A stretch of DNA of 64,000 nucleotides. Origin: an uncultured Polycyclovorans sp. (GTDB taxonomy: Bacteria > Pseudomonadota > Gammaproteobacteria > Nevskiales > Nevskiaceae). The stretch covers positions 39,401 to 103,400 of the forward strand of contig CAKZHZ010000053.1 of assembly GCA_936928855.1 (NCBI GenBank), read 5' to 3'. The notes beneath the pieces were generated by a model, which saw only the letters and a list, made by a program, of their open reading frames with translations, was not told where the DNA came from and did no database searches. Position 1 is the first letter of the stretch, and each line of letters opens with the position of its first letter. Shown piece by piece: positions 1 to 9,550 of the stretch. Made by a program: the position numbers and the translations under genes.

Positions 1-1
1 C

Positions 2-3000
2 CTCGGCGCCGGCACCATTGCCGGCCTCGGCACGACCGCCGATGTCCAGGCCGTCGTGGGCAATGCCAGCGGTGCGGGTGACCAGAGCGACACCTACGAC
101 TACGACGCTGCGAGCCGCCTGTCTGGTATGACCGACGCTGAGAATCATAGCGAGGCCTACCAGCTGGATGGCGCCGGCAACCGTATCGCGTTCCAAAACA
201 AGAACGGCCACACCTGGACCTACCAGTATGACGGCGCAGGTCGCATGGTTAGTGAAACCACGCCTGAGGTTGACTACGTTGACGGCATCACCGTCACGCC
301 GGGCTCCGGTGTCTACGAGCCGGATGTTGACCTCAACGAGGTCAGCGGCACCGCCATCGAGACTGCCATCACCTACGACCGCCTGGGCAACGTCAAAACC
401 CGTACCGAAGCAGTGGGTACGACGGTTGAGCGCACCACCACCTATCACTACGATGGCGCAGGTCGGCAGACCACCGTCGAATATCCCGAAATGGACGGGA
501 TCATGGACCCGCTTACCGGCGTGGTTACCGACAATGTCCAAGCCCAGACCCAGACCTGGTTGGATGGTCGCGGCAACGCCGTCGTCAACCAGGACTTGAA
601 TGGCCACATCAGCCGCAAGACCTACGATGAAACCGGCCGGGTGCAGTACGAGATCGACGCAGAGGGCTACGTCACCGAGTACCACTACAACGCACTGGGC
701 GATCGCACGCAGGTCATTCGCTACGCCGATGCCGTGAATATGGCCGGGTACGGCACGGCCGCCGTCACCAGCAGTCAGGTGGCGGGGCTGGTGGCCTCAA
801 TCACGGGGAATCGTACGGTGGAATACCAGTACGACCTCCATGGCCAGGTCACCAAAACGCTGCTGCCCGAGGTCTACTACTACGATGCCGCAACAGGCAC
901 ATCCGGTAACCGGCAGCCTGAAACCCAGATGCAGTACAACGCCTTCGGCGAAGTGGAACTGCAGCGCAAGCTGCGCAATACCCAAGGCGGCGGCCAATGG
1001 GATGACACCTACTACTACTACAACCAGCGGGGCGAACGAACAGGTCAGATCGACCCGGGGGGCTATCTCACCGAATGGGAGCACGACGCCCACGGCAACG
1101 TCACCCGCCAACTGGAATGGGCTGACAAGCTCAGCGCGTGGTCCCTGGTGGGGGGCAGCATCCCACAGGGTTATGCACCGCCGACCGCCGATAGCGTCAA
1201 CTACGGTGATACCAGTGACGATGTCACCCTGATCTGGGACCAGGACTTCAGCAGTGGGACCAGTGGTCTCACAGGCAGCGGCTTGAGTGCGCCAAGTAAT
1301 GTCAGCCTTTCCGGAGGTAAGCTCCATCTAGTCAGCAACAACAGTAATAACACCTCAGATTTGCAGCCCATTCGTGTTGTGGGGGCACGTTCGTACGGCA
1401 ATGATGACCATCCGGTCATTCGATTCGAATTTTCTGTGGGTGCAGGCACTCTCGGGCAGCAGTCCATCGGCGTGACCAGTTGGCCTCCAACGGGCACAGC
1501 CATTTATGCCTATGAACATCAGCTGCTCATCGAGAGCAAGCCAACCGGGGCCGACAATATCCGGTTCTACGGCAAAGGGGCGGGTGAGAGCAGCACCATC
1601 AGCCTGACAGACGGAGTGACCTACGAGCTCGAAATTGCGGTCAACGACAGCGGCTCCACTATGTACCTTCATCAGAAGGGCGCTGCCCGAGGCAGCTTGG
1701 CCATACACCGTGAGAACGGCGAGAGTAATCAGCTCGTGGCAACTGCGGCGGTGCGCAACAGCACGGCGCTTCCGTCAAGCACCGCTGTGTTGTCCATCGA
1801 CAGCATGGAAGAGGTCTCGGGTGCGGCCTTCAATGACGTTGATGCACTTGCCAGTCGGCAAGCCCGGAACGTCCGGGAGGTCGTCTATAAGTTCGATGGG
1901 TTGAACCGGTTGATCGCCGAAGAACGCGTTGGCTATCGGAACGATGCGTTCAGCGAGGATGGGAACGTCATCGCCGGAGTCGCAGACGCTGTCACGGCGC
2001 ATGTCTACGATGCCGTCGGGAATCTTATTTCAACGGTAGACCCTTCGGGCGCCGCTCGTCACTACTACTATGATGCGCTCGGGCGACTTCATCAGGAGCT
2101 CGCGCCAGAAAGAAGCTATGTCGTAGGCACGCAGCCTCTTCAGACCGAAACGGATCATCCGCTGACTGAGTATCACTACAACGCCCTCGGGCATGTGGTG
2201 CAGAAGCACCAATTCGCAACTGGGGTCAGCTACTCGTCGAGTAGTGCGCCGGCAACACCATCTGCAAGTGCTGCAGACAAGGTTGAGACCTACTTGGTCG
2301 ACTTGCACGGGCGGCTGCAGACCACCGTTGATCCGATGAACGTGATCAGTCAGTCGCGTTACGATCGGATGGGCCGCGTCGTTTCGGAAAGGCTTGTGCC
2401 CGATGCAGGGGACACGCAGACGGTCGAAAGTGAGCGTCGATTCATCTATGACAGCCTCGGCAATCGCACGGAAACCTGGACGTTGCGCGACAGTGCGTTC
2501 AGCAAGGAGATGGTGCGCTACAACGCTTTTGGCGAAATCGATGCGCGTGGTGCGAACGGAAGCTTCTTCGAGTTCTATGAGTACGACAACGCAGGTCGTA
2601 TTTGGCGGTCCAATCGAGACGGCGCTGCCAGAGTCATGCTGCACGATCTTGTGGGGAATGCAAACGTTGAAATCTTGAGTGACGAGCTGGATCTTCTTAG
2701 TAGTGCATATCAAGAGGCTGCAGAAGTGGCGGATATCTCCACGGGTATTCGATCTACACACTACCTGTACAACAGAAACTCCAAGCTTGTCGAAACAAGA
2801 TTGCCTGGGATATCTGGTGTCTACGATTCGCAGACATCCTCGCCCGCACTTGTGCCAACCTTCCATGTGAGAGGAGAGTCCACCGTAAGAAGCGGGGCGT
2901 TCTTGGCATGGGCCATCACGGCACCGCATCGAGGGGTCAATGTCGAGGTCAGGTTGCGCGAGGTTGGAAGCAGTACTTGGCAGACGCCCGAAGTAATAGA

Positions 3001-6000
3001 AGGCGCAGCTATAGTTGGTGGAAATCAGGCGATTGGTATAGACCTAAGCGGATTTATCGAGGGCGCCTATGAGTATGAGCTGGACTACTTCATCAACGGC
3101 AGCTCAACAGCACTGTCCAAGGTGGTGGGAGAGACGTGGGTTTACGGGCCGCAATCACTGGTTAATCAGCAACAGGAACTTTTTGCTTATTCAGTGGTGA
3201 CCGGCCCGAATGGAAACCCTGCACTTAAAATCAGCGCAGCTGTGGCCGGTGCGACGCAGGGGATGACGGCGCTGGAATTCTATTCCGGGTACGCTTTGCG
3301 ATTTACTGTTCCTGTTACGTCGATCGGAGGTGGAGAATACGTTGTCGAAGACCTTCATGGTCTGTTCACGAATGAAGATGCACCGTTTATATGGGATTAT
3401 GTGCGCCCGGTGGGTACTGCCGAAACTCGTATCGATGCGATCAGCTACGATAATCCAAATGTTCCCAATATAGATGCTGCAAGGACTCGACACCTTATCC
3501 TCCAGCAATTTGAAGGGGGGCTGCCTTACGCGGCGCTGCCTCTTCTGCCGCAGGTAGATTACTTTGCGATTCGAAAAATCGGCGAAACACAATGGAACGT
3601 CAGTCCATTCAGTCCATTCCTGCTGACGATGTTTCGCGATCGTGAGCCGTATGAATTTCGATTCCGGTTGTCAGAACAGGGCGGGGGCTATATTGATCTG
3701 ACGGCTTTTGGTGGTACGGCGGATGGTTGGATTGAAGGTACTCACGTTCCACGCGCATACGAGACTATCGAGGCACCGACGGAAACTTACTCAGGCTTGT
3801 CCACGATCGTTCGGTATCAGGACGTTGATCGTTGGGGTAACGTGACGCGCGTTGTTGATGCACTGGGAAATATAACCTCGTATAGATACGATGAGTGGGG
3901 CAACTTGCTTTCAGAGACGTTGCCTGAAGTCGATATTGTGGCGGAGCAGGGAGCAATATCAGTATCGGCGCCAGTGACGCGGTGGGCATATGATCAACTC
4001 GGCCGCCGGGTAGCGGAAGTCGATGCACGAGGCAATACTCAGGCGTTACGATATGATGGGGCAAGTCTTGTTGTTGACGAGGTTGATCCGACTGGAGCAA
4101 CAAGAGCGTTTGGCTACGACATTTTTGGCCGCGCGGTATATATCCAGAGGCCCGATCAAGCCGCAATTGTCAGGAATTACGATAAACATGACAACGTGCT
4201 TTCCGAATTCAATGGTGCTCGTACGATTCAGTATGAGTACGATGCTGCTGGGCGCTTGCGGGAGGACGAGTTCGCGAATTACAGCTATAACGAAGCAGGT
4301 GATCTTGTCGCGCGCACCATATCCGGTGTAACCACAACGTTTGAATATGATGCTGGTGGCAGGAAAGCCTTCGAGCATGATGCAATAAATGGGTATCAGC
4401 AATGGCAATACGATGATTGGGGGCGTGTCCTTACGTTCAGAGGAATTGATGGCGACGAAATCGTCTATGAATATAACTATGCTGGGCAGTTGACGGACGA
4501 AACATCATTAGATTACCGGAGAAGCTACGATTACTGGGAGAATGGGTGGTTGCGACGCTCTTCGATCGAGTACGCCCCTTACGCCGATTACCCAATCGCA
4601 TCACCACGCTCAACAGCATACTATGACTACGATTCCAATGGCCGGGTTGTTCGACAGTATGAGCTCGGTGTGCAACACCAAGTAACGCAATATGATGCGC
4701 ACGGCCGTGTCGTATTTTCCTCTGAAGGGCCTGGCAACGTTACTTATCAGTACGATGCTGTGGGGAATCGGCGATCTGCCACAGCCACCGCAGAAGATCG
4801 TGAGTATCAAGTTCACGTCAAAGAGTACTGGTTCTTTTACGATCAGGCTAATCGTGTTCGCGCCTACGGCGAAGGTTCGCGGCCAGACCCGAGAAACTAC
4901 CTCGACAACGTTATTTTTACCGAGTATCAGTACGACCGCGCCGGGCAACGTATCAGTCAAATGACGCGGGAAACGGATTACCTGAGTGTTTCCGAGAGAA
5001 CAATTGGTGCAGCATTTTACGAGCAGATATACGGTACCGCGTTCTACTTGCAAGGCCATGAGCGCTACGAATACGATCTGGCTGGGCAGTTGACGAATGT
5101 TCGGGATGGGCTAAATCAGAATGAAGTGATCAGTCGGCGTTACTACGATACGAAAGGGCGTGTCTACTACTATCAGGTTGTCGACGATTTCTCGCGATAT
5201 TACCTGTACGACAACTCAGATCGTTTGGATCAAATGCTGGAGTTCGGTCAAGATAACGATATTACGAGCAACTACCAATACGACTCGCAAGGCCGGCTCA
5301 CGCGAAACGACGTTACAGCGACGGGGCCGGGGGGCTATACCGCCGCCTATCAGTACACGTATGTTGCGGGGCCGACTGGATATTTGGAGAAGACCGTTAC
5401 TGCCACTCGGCAGGGTGTGGCGGGACAGAAGATCTCCACTTCTACATACGATGCTCGAGGACAGCTGATAACGGTTATGGCTCCTTTTGATCTCAGCGGC
5501 CCTGGTCTGTCGAAGCGGGTTAGTTACAATGTTGCTGGTGAGGTCGTGGCACGACGTGACTCGGATCAGCCCTCCGAGCGAGGTGGCACGCGGTACATAA
5601 GCGTTGGCGGAAACCCGCTTGGGCGCTACGGTACGCCAAGTACGCCCGATGCTCCCTTTATCGACTTCAACTACAACGTAGATCCTGTCAGCGATGAGTA
5701 CCCAGCTAGCGTGCCGGGTTCTTACATCGTCTCGGAGCAGGGCGAGACAGTTCGGGATGTTGCCCGAGCCGTCTATGGCGACGCCAATCTTTGGTATCTG
5801 GTCGCGGATGCAAACGCGTTGGCGCCTGACGACGTGTTGCGTCCTGGCCAAGTTCTCAGTGTTCCCAATGCAGTTCAGCCGAGTGGCAACACGGCAGACA
5901 CTTTCCGTCCGATTGGCGATCTGGTGGGTGATACTCGCCCGGACCTGCCGGTACCACCGCCGCCACCGGACAAGAGTTGTGGCACGTTCGGCATAATTCT

Positions 6001-7768
6001 CGTCATCGTGGTCGCAGTGGTTGTGAGCGTTGTCAGCTTCAACACACTCAGTGGGCCAGCCACCGCAGCAGTGTCCAGCGTATTGGGTGGATCCACTGCC
6101 GCCGGAGCGGTCGCCACCACAGGGGGGGCAATCCTGGCCGGTACGGCCGCTGGCGCTGCCGCCAGCGCTGCCAGCCAGCTGACCGCTATTGCAGCGGGCC
6201 TTCAGGACGACTTCAGCTGGAGTGATGTCGGGCGGTCTGCCCTTCAAAGCGGATTGACGGCGGGGGCGCTGCAAGGGTTCGGGCTGGTAGGTCCCGATGC
6301 AGATGCACTATCGTGGCTGGGCGACTTCGCGGAAGTCGGACGGGCGGTGGTCTCCAACGCCGTGAGCCAGGGCATCGGCATGGGTCTGGACATGCAGGAT
6401 GAATTCAACTGGAACGCCCTGGCGGGCACCACTGCGGCATCAAGCCTCGTGGGCGTGACCGGTACCGCTGTGGACCGCCTCAGTTTGTCCCCGAATGGCT
6501 TCAGCGAAACCTTCCTCCAACAGTTCGCCGCTGGCACCATCAACACCGGGACACAGATGTTGCTGGAGGGTGGGGGCAAGCTGGATGTGAGGTCGATTGC
6601 GGCGGATGCGTTTGGCAATGCGCTCGGGAATTCGATCGTAGGGGCGATTCAGTTCGCTCAACTACCGGAAGAAGTGCATAACATGTCGGCGGCCGACCGG
6701 CAGAAGTTCCAGCAGTACCGCGATCAGTTCACCAACATCAGTGGTGATGAGGCGGACCGGCTGGCGATTGAGTTCGTCAACGACAGCAACAATCCGGGGC
6801 TTCCGGAACAGCGGCTTGATCTGATCAGTCGCGGCTTGGTCGCGGCAGGTTCCGACGATCCGAATGCAGTACTCCAACAGTTCGGAATCAGCAACATTGT
6901 TAACGGAGCCGAGGGGGCTTATCTCAGCGCGAACCGCGGAGAGGCTTACTTTGATCAGAGTCTCGGCCGATACATGTATCCGGGAGATGCGGCGTTCTAT
7001 GCCGGTGGCGGGGTTGGTGGATTTGAGACTTCGGCGCTGGACCTCTTCGGTGTATCCGATGGAGTCAATCTCCAAGCGCCGGAGCTGAGCGGTATCGGGC
7101 AGGCGTTGAGAACGGCAGCCCCCGTTTTGGCGCCGGTCGGTGAAGCCACAGCAAAGCTGGGCCAGTACATCGACAGTGATCCGGTACTGAAGTTTGCGAC
7201 CTTCGCCGTCGGTGCGGCTATTTCGCCGGTGCAGACGCTTTTGACGGCAGCGATCGAGCCGACTCCTATTGGCCAGTACGTCAACAACCTGACTACGGAA
7301 GGCTATGAGGCGTATACCGGGTACATCGAGAATGTGGGGCAGTTCAATGCGTCTGACGCACAAGCTGTCGGGGCCGGTGCATTTGGTGTGTCGTCTCTTG
7401 TCCTGTTCGGCGTTGGCTCTCTAGCAAAAGTCGGTCGAGTTCTCGGCGGACCCTATAGCCGCGTGAGGGGCATTCCTGGAAATGAGGCACATCACATACC
7501 TGCCAACTCTGCCAGTCCACTTTCTAAGAGAGAGGGACCGGCGATCTCTATGGAGCGCGAGGATCACATGCAGACTGGTAGCTATGGTGGCTCGAAAGAA
7601 GCTGATGCTTATCGTCAGCAACAGCGCGAACTTATCGATGCTGGAGACTTCCGTGCCGCTCAGCAGATGGACTTCGATGACATTCGTTCGAAATTTGGAA
7701 CGAAGTACGATCCGCACATTAAACAGCTTCAGGAATATACAGATGAGCTATTCCCGCCTCGGCCATAA
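2..7768 (+). CDS. RHS/YD-repeat polymorphic toxin, 5'-partial
   Basis: Large secreted or surface toxin-delivery protein. The frame is open to the left edge, so the N-terminus and export signals lie outside the window; the first usable internal start is GTG at 56 (2570 residues from there, used for numbering). Dozens of YD-type repeats run from the start to about residue 1860, interrupted by a jelly-roll-like block near 387-586 and a fibronectin-III-like block near 936-1038. A LysM-like domain lies near 1885-1938, then a hydrophobic segment near 1975-1998 and a Gly/Ala-rich region. The last 93 residues start with AHHIP (residue 2478) and contain further His/Asp-rich motifs, fitting an HNH/Endonuclease VII-fold (AHH-like) nuclease. 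I do not see the usual RHS core signature before the toxin. RHS proteins release a C-terminal toxin used against competitors; the nuclease assignment is inferred from motifs. GC is visibly lower in roughly 2600-5500 and at the 3' tip. Confidence 0.9.
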   Translation, partial: LGAGTIAGLGTTADVQAVVGNASGAGDQSDTYDYDAASRLSGMTDAENHSEAYQLDGAGNRIAFQNKNGHTWTYQYDGAGRMVSETTPEVDYVDGITVTPGSGVYEPDVDLNEVSGTAIETAITYDRLGNVKTRTEAVGTTVERTTTYHYDGAGRQTTVEYPEMDGIMDPLTGVVTDNVQAQTQTWLDGRGNAVVNQDLNGHISRKTYDETGRVQYEIDAEGYVTEYHYNALGDRTQVIRYADAVNMAGYGTAAVTSSQVAGLVASITGNRTVEYQYDLHGQVTKTLLPEVYYYDAATGTSGNRQPETQMQYNAFGEVELQRKLRNTQGGGQWDDTYYYYNQRGERTGQIDPGGYLTEWEHDAHGNVTRQLEWADKLSAWSLVGGSIPQGYAPPTADSVNYGDTSDDVTLIWDQDFSSGTSGLTGSGLSAPSNVSLSGGKLHLVSNNSNNTSDLQPIRVVGARSYGNDDHPVIRFEFSVGAGTLGQQSIGVTSWPPTGTAIYAYEHQLLIESKPTGADNIRFYGKGAGESSTISLTDGVTYELEIAVNDSGSTMYLHQKGAARGSLAIHRENGESNQLVATAAVRNSTALPSSTAVLSIDSMEEVSGAAFNDVDALASRQARNVREVVYKFDGLNRLIAEERVGYRNDAFSEDGNVIAGVADAVTAHVYDAVGNLISTVDPSGAARHYYYDALGRLHQELAPERSYVVGTQPLQTETDHPLTEYHYNALGHVVQKHQFATGVSYSSSSAPATPSASAADKVETYLVDLHGRLQTTVDPMNVISQSRYDRMGRVVSERLVPDAGDTQTVESERRFIYDSLGNRTETWTLRDSAFSKEMVRYNAFGEIDARGANGSFFEFYEYDNAGRIWRSNRDGAARVMLHDLVGNANVEILSDELDLLSSAYQEAAEVADISTGIRSTHYLYNRNSKLVETRLPGISGVYDSQTSSPALVPTFHVRGESTVRSGAFLAWAITAPHRGVNVEVRLREVGSSTWQTPEVIEGAAIVGGNQAIGIDLSGFIEGAYEYELDYFINGSSTALSKVVGETWVYGPQSLVNQQQELFAYSVVTGPNGNPALKISAAVAGATQGMTALEFYSGYALRFTVPVTSIGGGEYVVEDLHGLFTNEDAPFIWDYVRPVGTAETRIDAISYDNPNVPNIDAARTRHLILQQFEGGLPYAALPLLPQVDYFAIRKIGETQWNVSPFSPFLLTMFRDREPYEFRFRLSEQGGGYIDLTAFGGTADGWIEGTHVPRAYETIEAPTETYSGLSTIVRYQDVDRWGNVTRVVDALGNITSYRYDEWGNLLSETLPEVDIVAEQGAISVSAPVTRWAYDQLGRRVAEVDARGNTQALRYDGASLVVDEVDPTGATRAFGYDIFGRAVYIQRPDQAAIVRNYDKHDNVLSEFNGARTIQYEYDAAGRLREDEFANYSYNEAGDLVARTISGVTTTFEYDAGGRKAFEHDAINGYQQWQYDDWGRVLTFRGIDGDEIVYEYNYAGQLTDETSLDYRRSYDYWENGWLRRSSIEYAPYADYPIASPRSTAYYDYDSNGRVVRQYELGVQHQVTQYDAHGRVVFSSEGPGNVTYQYDAVGNRRSATATAEDREYQVHVKEYWFFYDQANRVRAYGEGSRPDPRNYLDNVIFTEYQYDRAGQRISQMTRETDYLSVSERTIGAAFYEQIYGTAFYLQGHERYEYDLAGQLTNVRDGLNQNEVISRRYYDTKGRVYYYQVVDDFSRYYLYDNSDRLDQMLEFGQDNDITSNYQYDSQGRLTRNDVTATGPGGYTAAYQYTYVAGPTGYLEKTVTATRQGVAGQKISTSTYDARGQLITVMAPFDLSGPGLSKRVSYNVAGEVVARRDSDQPSERGGTRYISVGGNPLGRYGTPSTPDAPFIDFNYNVDPVSDEYPASVPGSYIVSEQGETVRDVARAVYGDANLWYLVADANALAPDDVLRPGQVLSVPNAVQPSGNTADTFRPIGDLVGDTRPDLPVPPPPPDKSCGTFGIILVIVVAVVVSVVSFNTLSGPATAAVSSVLGGSTAAGAVATTGGAILAGTAAGAAASAASQLTAIAAGLQDDFSWSDVGRSALQSGLTAGALQGFGLVGPDADALSWLGDFAEVGRAVVSNAVSQGIGMGLDMQDEFNWNALAGTTAASSLVGVTGTAVDRLSLSPNGFSETFLQQFAAGTINTGTQMLLEGGGKLDVRSIAADAFGNALGNSIVGAIQFAQLPEEVHNMSAADRQKFQQYRDQFTNISGDEADRLAIEFVNDSNNPGLPEQRLDLISRGLVAAGSDDPNAVLQQFGISNIVNGAEGAYLSANRGEAYFDQSLGRYMYPGDAAFYAGGGVGGFETSALDLFGVSDGVNLQAPELSGIGQALRTAAPVLAPVGEATAKLGQYIDSDPVLKFATFAVGAAISPVQTLLTAAIEPTPIGQYVNNLTTEGYEAYTGYIENVGQFNASDAQAVGAGAFGVSSLVLFGVGSLAKVGRVLGGPYSRVRGIPGNEAHHIPANSASPLSKREGPAISMEREDHMQTGSYGGSKEADAYRQQQRELIDAGDFRAAQQMDFDDIRSKFGTKYDPHIKQLQEYTDELFPPRP

Positions 7769-7779
7769 TTGGCACATGT

Positions 7780-8202
7780 ATGCGATTTGATATCTCAACG
7801 CACCAAGGGGCGGGCTCAATTACCTTTGGAATGTCTCCGGCTGACGCGAGGGCGCAGGTCGGGGCGACGTTCAAAAGTTTTAAGCGGACCCCTCAGAGTA
7901 CTTTTCCATGTGACTTCTTTCCGAGCCTTGGCGTGTTTCTTTACTACACAGCGCAAGGACAGTTGGAAGCCATTGAATTTGCATCTCCGGCGCAGCCCCA
8001 CTTTCAGGGGAGCGATCTTCTAAAGCTCAGCTTCAGTGATTTGGTTGCACTGCTGTCCGCTGTTGATCCGAAGATCGATATTCGTGACGACGGTTTCACG
8101 TCGAGGGCTTGTGGTATAGGAGCCTACGCCCCGGATGCATCGGAAGATCCGGCGCAGCCAGTAGAGACGGTCCTTGCTTTCTCCGCTTCCTATTACGATT
8201 AA
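7780..8202 (+). CDS. Probable immunity protein for the RHS toxin
   Basis: Encodes 140 residues starting 11 bases after the RHS stop on the same strand. It begins MRFDISTHQGAGSITFGMS, contains a central FPCDFFPSLG stretch and ends in YYD. It is acidic, has no signal peptide or membrane segment, and is about 50% GC like the toxin tip. Position directly behind a polymorphic-toxin C-terminus is the normal place for a cytoplasmic cognate immunity protein, which would bind and neutralise the nuclease domain. The role is inferred from position and size; I recognise the sequence type only as a conserved small protein found beside such toxins. The ribosome binding site is weak, so translation may be coupled to the upstream gene. 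Confidence 0.7.
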   Translation: MRFDISTHQGAGSITFGMSPADARAQVGATFKSFKRTPQSTFPCDFFPSLGVFLYYTAQGQLEAIEFASPAQPHFQGSDLLKLSFSDLVALLSAVDPKIDIRDDGFTSRACGIGAYAPDASEDPAQPVETVLAFSASYYD

Positions 8203-8226
8203 TCGAACGATTGGCGAACGGAAGTA

Positions 8227-8243
8227 TTCGGGGACAGACCACG
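8227..8243 (+). repeat. IS-end-like remnant (ggggacagacc motif)
   Basis: The string TTCGGGGACAGACCACG resembles the ends of transposase-associated repeats (IS200/REP-type transposase genes often start with it) and also resembles the ggggtcaga start of the IS3 end 72 bases downstream. No transposase frame is attached. The rest of 8203-8314 holds nothing else I can identify. This is a low-confidence relic call based on pattern only. Confidence 0.3.
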
Positions 8244-8314
8244 ATTGATTCGCTGATCTGATCTTCTATTTCAGTAGAGAAGCACCCACCCACCCCGCCA
8301 CGGCGGGAATAATT

Positions 8315-8349
8315 GGGGTCAGACTGAGCTATCCCGCTTTTTTCGGACA
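8315..8349 (+). repeat. IS3 terminal inverted repeat (orfB side)
   Basis: Starts GGGGTCAGACTGAG and ends TTCGGACA; matches the reverse complement of 9551-9585 at 30 of 35 positions. The orfB stop codon (8329-8331) lies inside this repeat, as is common in compact IS3 elements. Confidence 0.8.
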
Positions 8350-9222
8350 GATTAATCCGGAGCCTCCGAATCTTTCCTCGAATGCTACCGGACTGACGTA
8401 TTGAATCGCTTGGTGAATCCGCTTTCGATTGTAGAAGCCTTCGATGAAGGGAACGATCTCGCAGCGCGCGTGATCTTGATCCCTCAAGCGAAGACCATGA
8501 ATCAACTCGTTCTTCAGCGTGCTGAAAAAGCTTTCCGCTGCAGCGTTGTCATAGCAGTCGCCTTTCCTGCCCATGCTCGGCCGAAGCCCATGATGCATCA
8601 ATGCCTGCCGGTATTCACCGCTGCTGTAGATCGCCCCGCGGTCCGTGTGATGAATCAACCCAGCACCTGGACGGCGGCCACTCAGTCCCATCTGAAGCGC
8701 TGCCAGAACCAGTCGAATGTCGTGTCGATCAGACATCGACCAACCCACGATTCTGCGAGACCACATATCCATCAGGACGGCCAGATACAGCCAGCCACGC
8801 CGGGTCTTGACGAAGGTGGTATCACCCACCCAAAGCTGGTTGGGGGCCTCGGACTGAAAACGACGATTGACCAGATCTGGTGGCGACCACCGCTCCGGAT
8901 GTCGAGCGTACCGGGCAGCGCGATGGCGGCGCCTGCGGCGGGCTTCAAGGCCGTTCTCTCGCCGCAGACGGGCCACCCGATGCTTGCCACACTCAATGCC
9001 CTTAGCTTGCAGCGCTTTCCACGTCTTGACCGCGCCATAACGCTCGCGGGTCTCCATGTGAATCCTACGAATCTCGGTCAGCAGCACCCGATTCTGATGC
9101 TGTCGCCGCGTCGAGCCGCGCTTACGCCAGTGGTAGTACCCACTTCGGGAGACCCCCAGCGCGCGGCACCACACCGCCACACGTCGGCTATCCGCCTCCT
9201 TCTCAATCAGCGCGTACTTCAC
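8329..9222 (-). CDS. IS3-family transposase OrfB (DDE integrase domain)
   Basis: 297 residues from a GTG start that overlaps the orfA stop (GTGA). The N-terminal part has the HTH-like segment GVSRSGYYHWRKRG; the rve integrase core follows. Catalytic acidic residues are visible in WVGDTTF (first D), HHTDRGAIY (second D) and CYDNAAAESFF (E). OrfB is in the -1 frame relative to orfA, so the active transposase is expected to be the OrfAB fusion made by ribosomal frameshifting at the A7 run. The length is normal and the gene looks intact. Confidence 0.93.
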   Translation of the reverse strand: MKYALIEKEADSRRVAVWCRALGVSRSGYYHWRKRGSTRRQHQNRVLLTEIRRIHMETRERYGAVKTWKALQAKGIECGKHRVARLRRENGLEARRRRRHRAARYARHPERWSPPDLVNRRFQSEAPNQLWVGDTTFVKTRRGWLYLAVLMDMWSRRIVGWSMSDRHDIRLVLAALQMGLSGRRPGAGLIHHTDRGAIYSSGEYRQALMHHGLRPSMGRKGDCYDNAAAESFFSTLKNELIHGLRLRDQDHARCEIVPFIEGFYNRKRIHQAIQYVSPVAFEERFGGSGLICPKKAG

Positions 9223-9518
9223 CCGACATCCCTGGCGAAGTACGCCGCCGCTTTTTTTAGGATGTCGCGCTCCTCGGTCACCCGGGCCAACTCCCGCTTT
9301 AGCCTCGCGATCTCCACCGTCTCATCGGCTGGCGGGCGCCCTGGACTGCGAAAGGTAGTATCGCCTTTGCCATGCAGCTGGGCCTGCCACTTGTACAGCT
9401 GGTTACGCCGAATGCCCAACTCCAGTGCGACTTCAGCTGCCGCTTTGTCGCCGCTTTCAAGCAAGCGAACTGCCTCTCGCTTGAATTCGGGCGTGAATCG
9501 TTGCCGCGTTGTCATCAA
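9219..9518 (-). CDS. IS3-family transposase OrfA (HTH_Tnp_1)
   Basis: 99 residues. It begins with the typical RFTPEFKREAVRLLESG helix-turn-helix that binds the IS ends, followed by a leucine-zipper-like coiled coil (EIARLKRELARVTEERDILKK) that mediates oligomerisation. The C-terminus carries the frameshift site. A good AGGAGG-type ribosome binding site lies just upstream (9524-9530 on the minus strand). It provides the DNA-binding half of the OrfAB transposase, and alone may act as an inhibitor, as known in this family. Confidence 0.92.
   Translation of the reverse strand: MMTTRQRFTPEFKREAVRLLESGDKAAAEVALELGIRRNQLYKWQAQLHGKGDTTFRSPGRPPADETVEIARLKRELARVTEERDILKKAAAYFARDVG
9251..9258 (-). other. 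Programmed -1 frameshift site (A7G)
   Basis: On the minus strand orfA reads CTA AAA AAA GCG. A slip of -1 on the seven A residues moves ribosomes into the orfB frame, which is indeed the -1 frame. This is the classic IS3 arrangement for producing OrfAB. Confidence 0.75.
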
Positions 9519-9550
9519 ACACCTCCTGGGGCATGGTCCCCCTATTGAAG

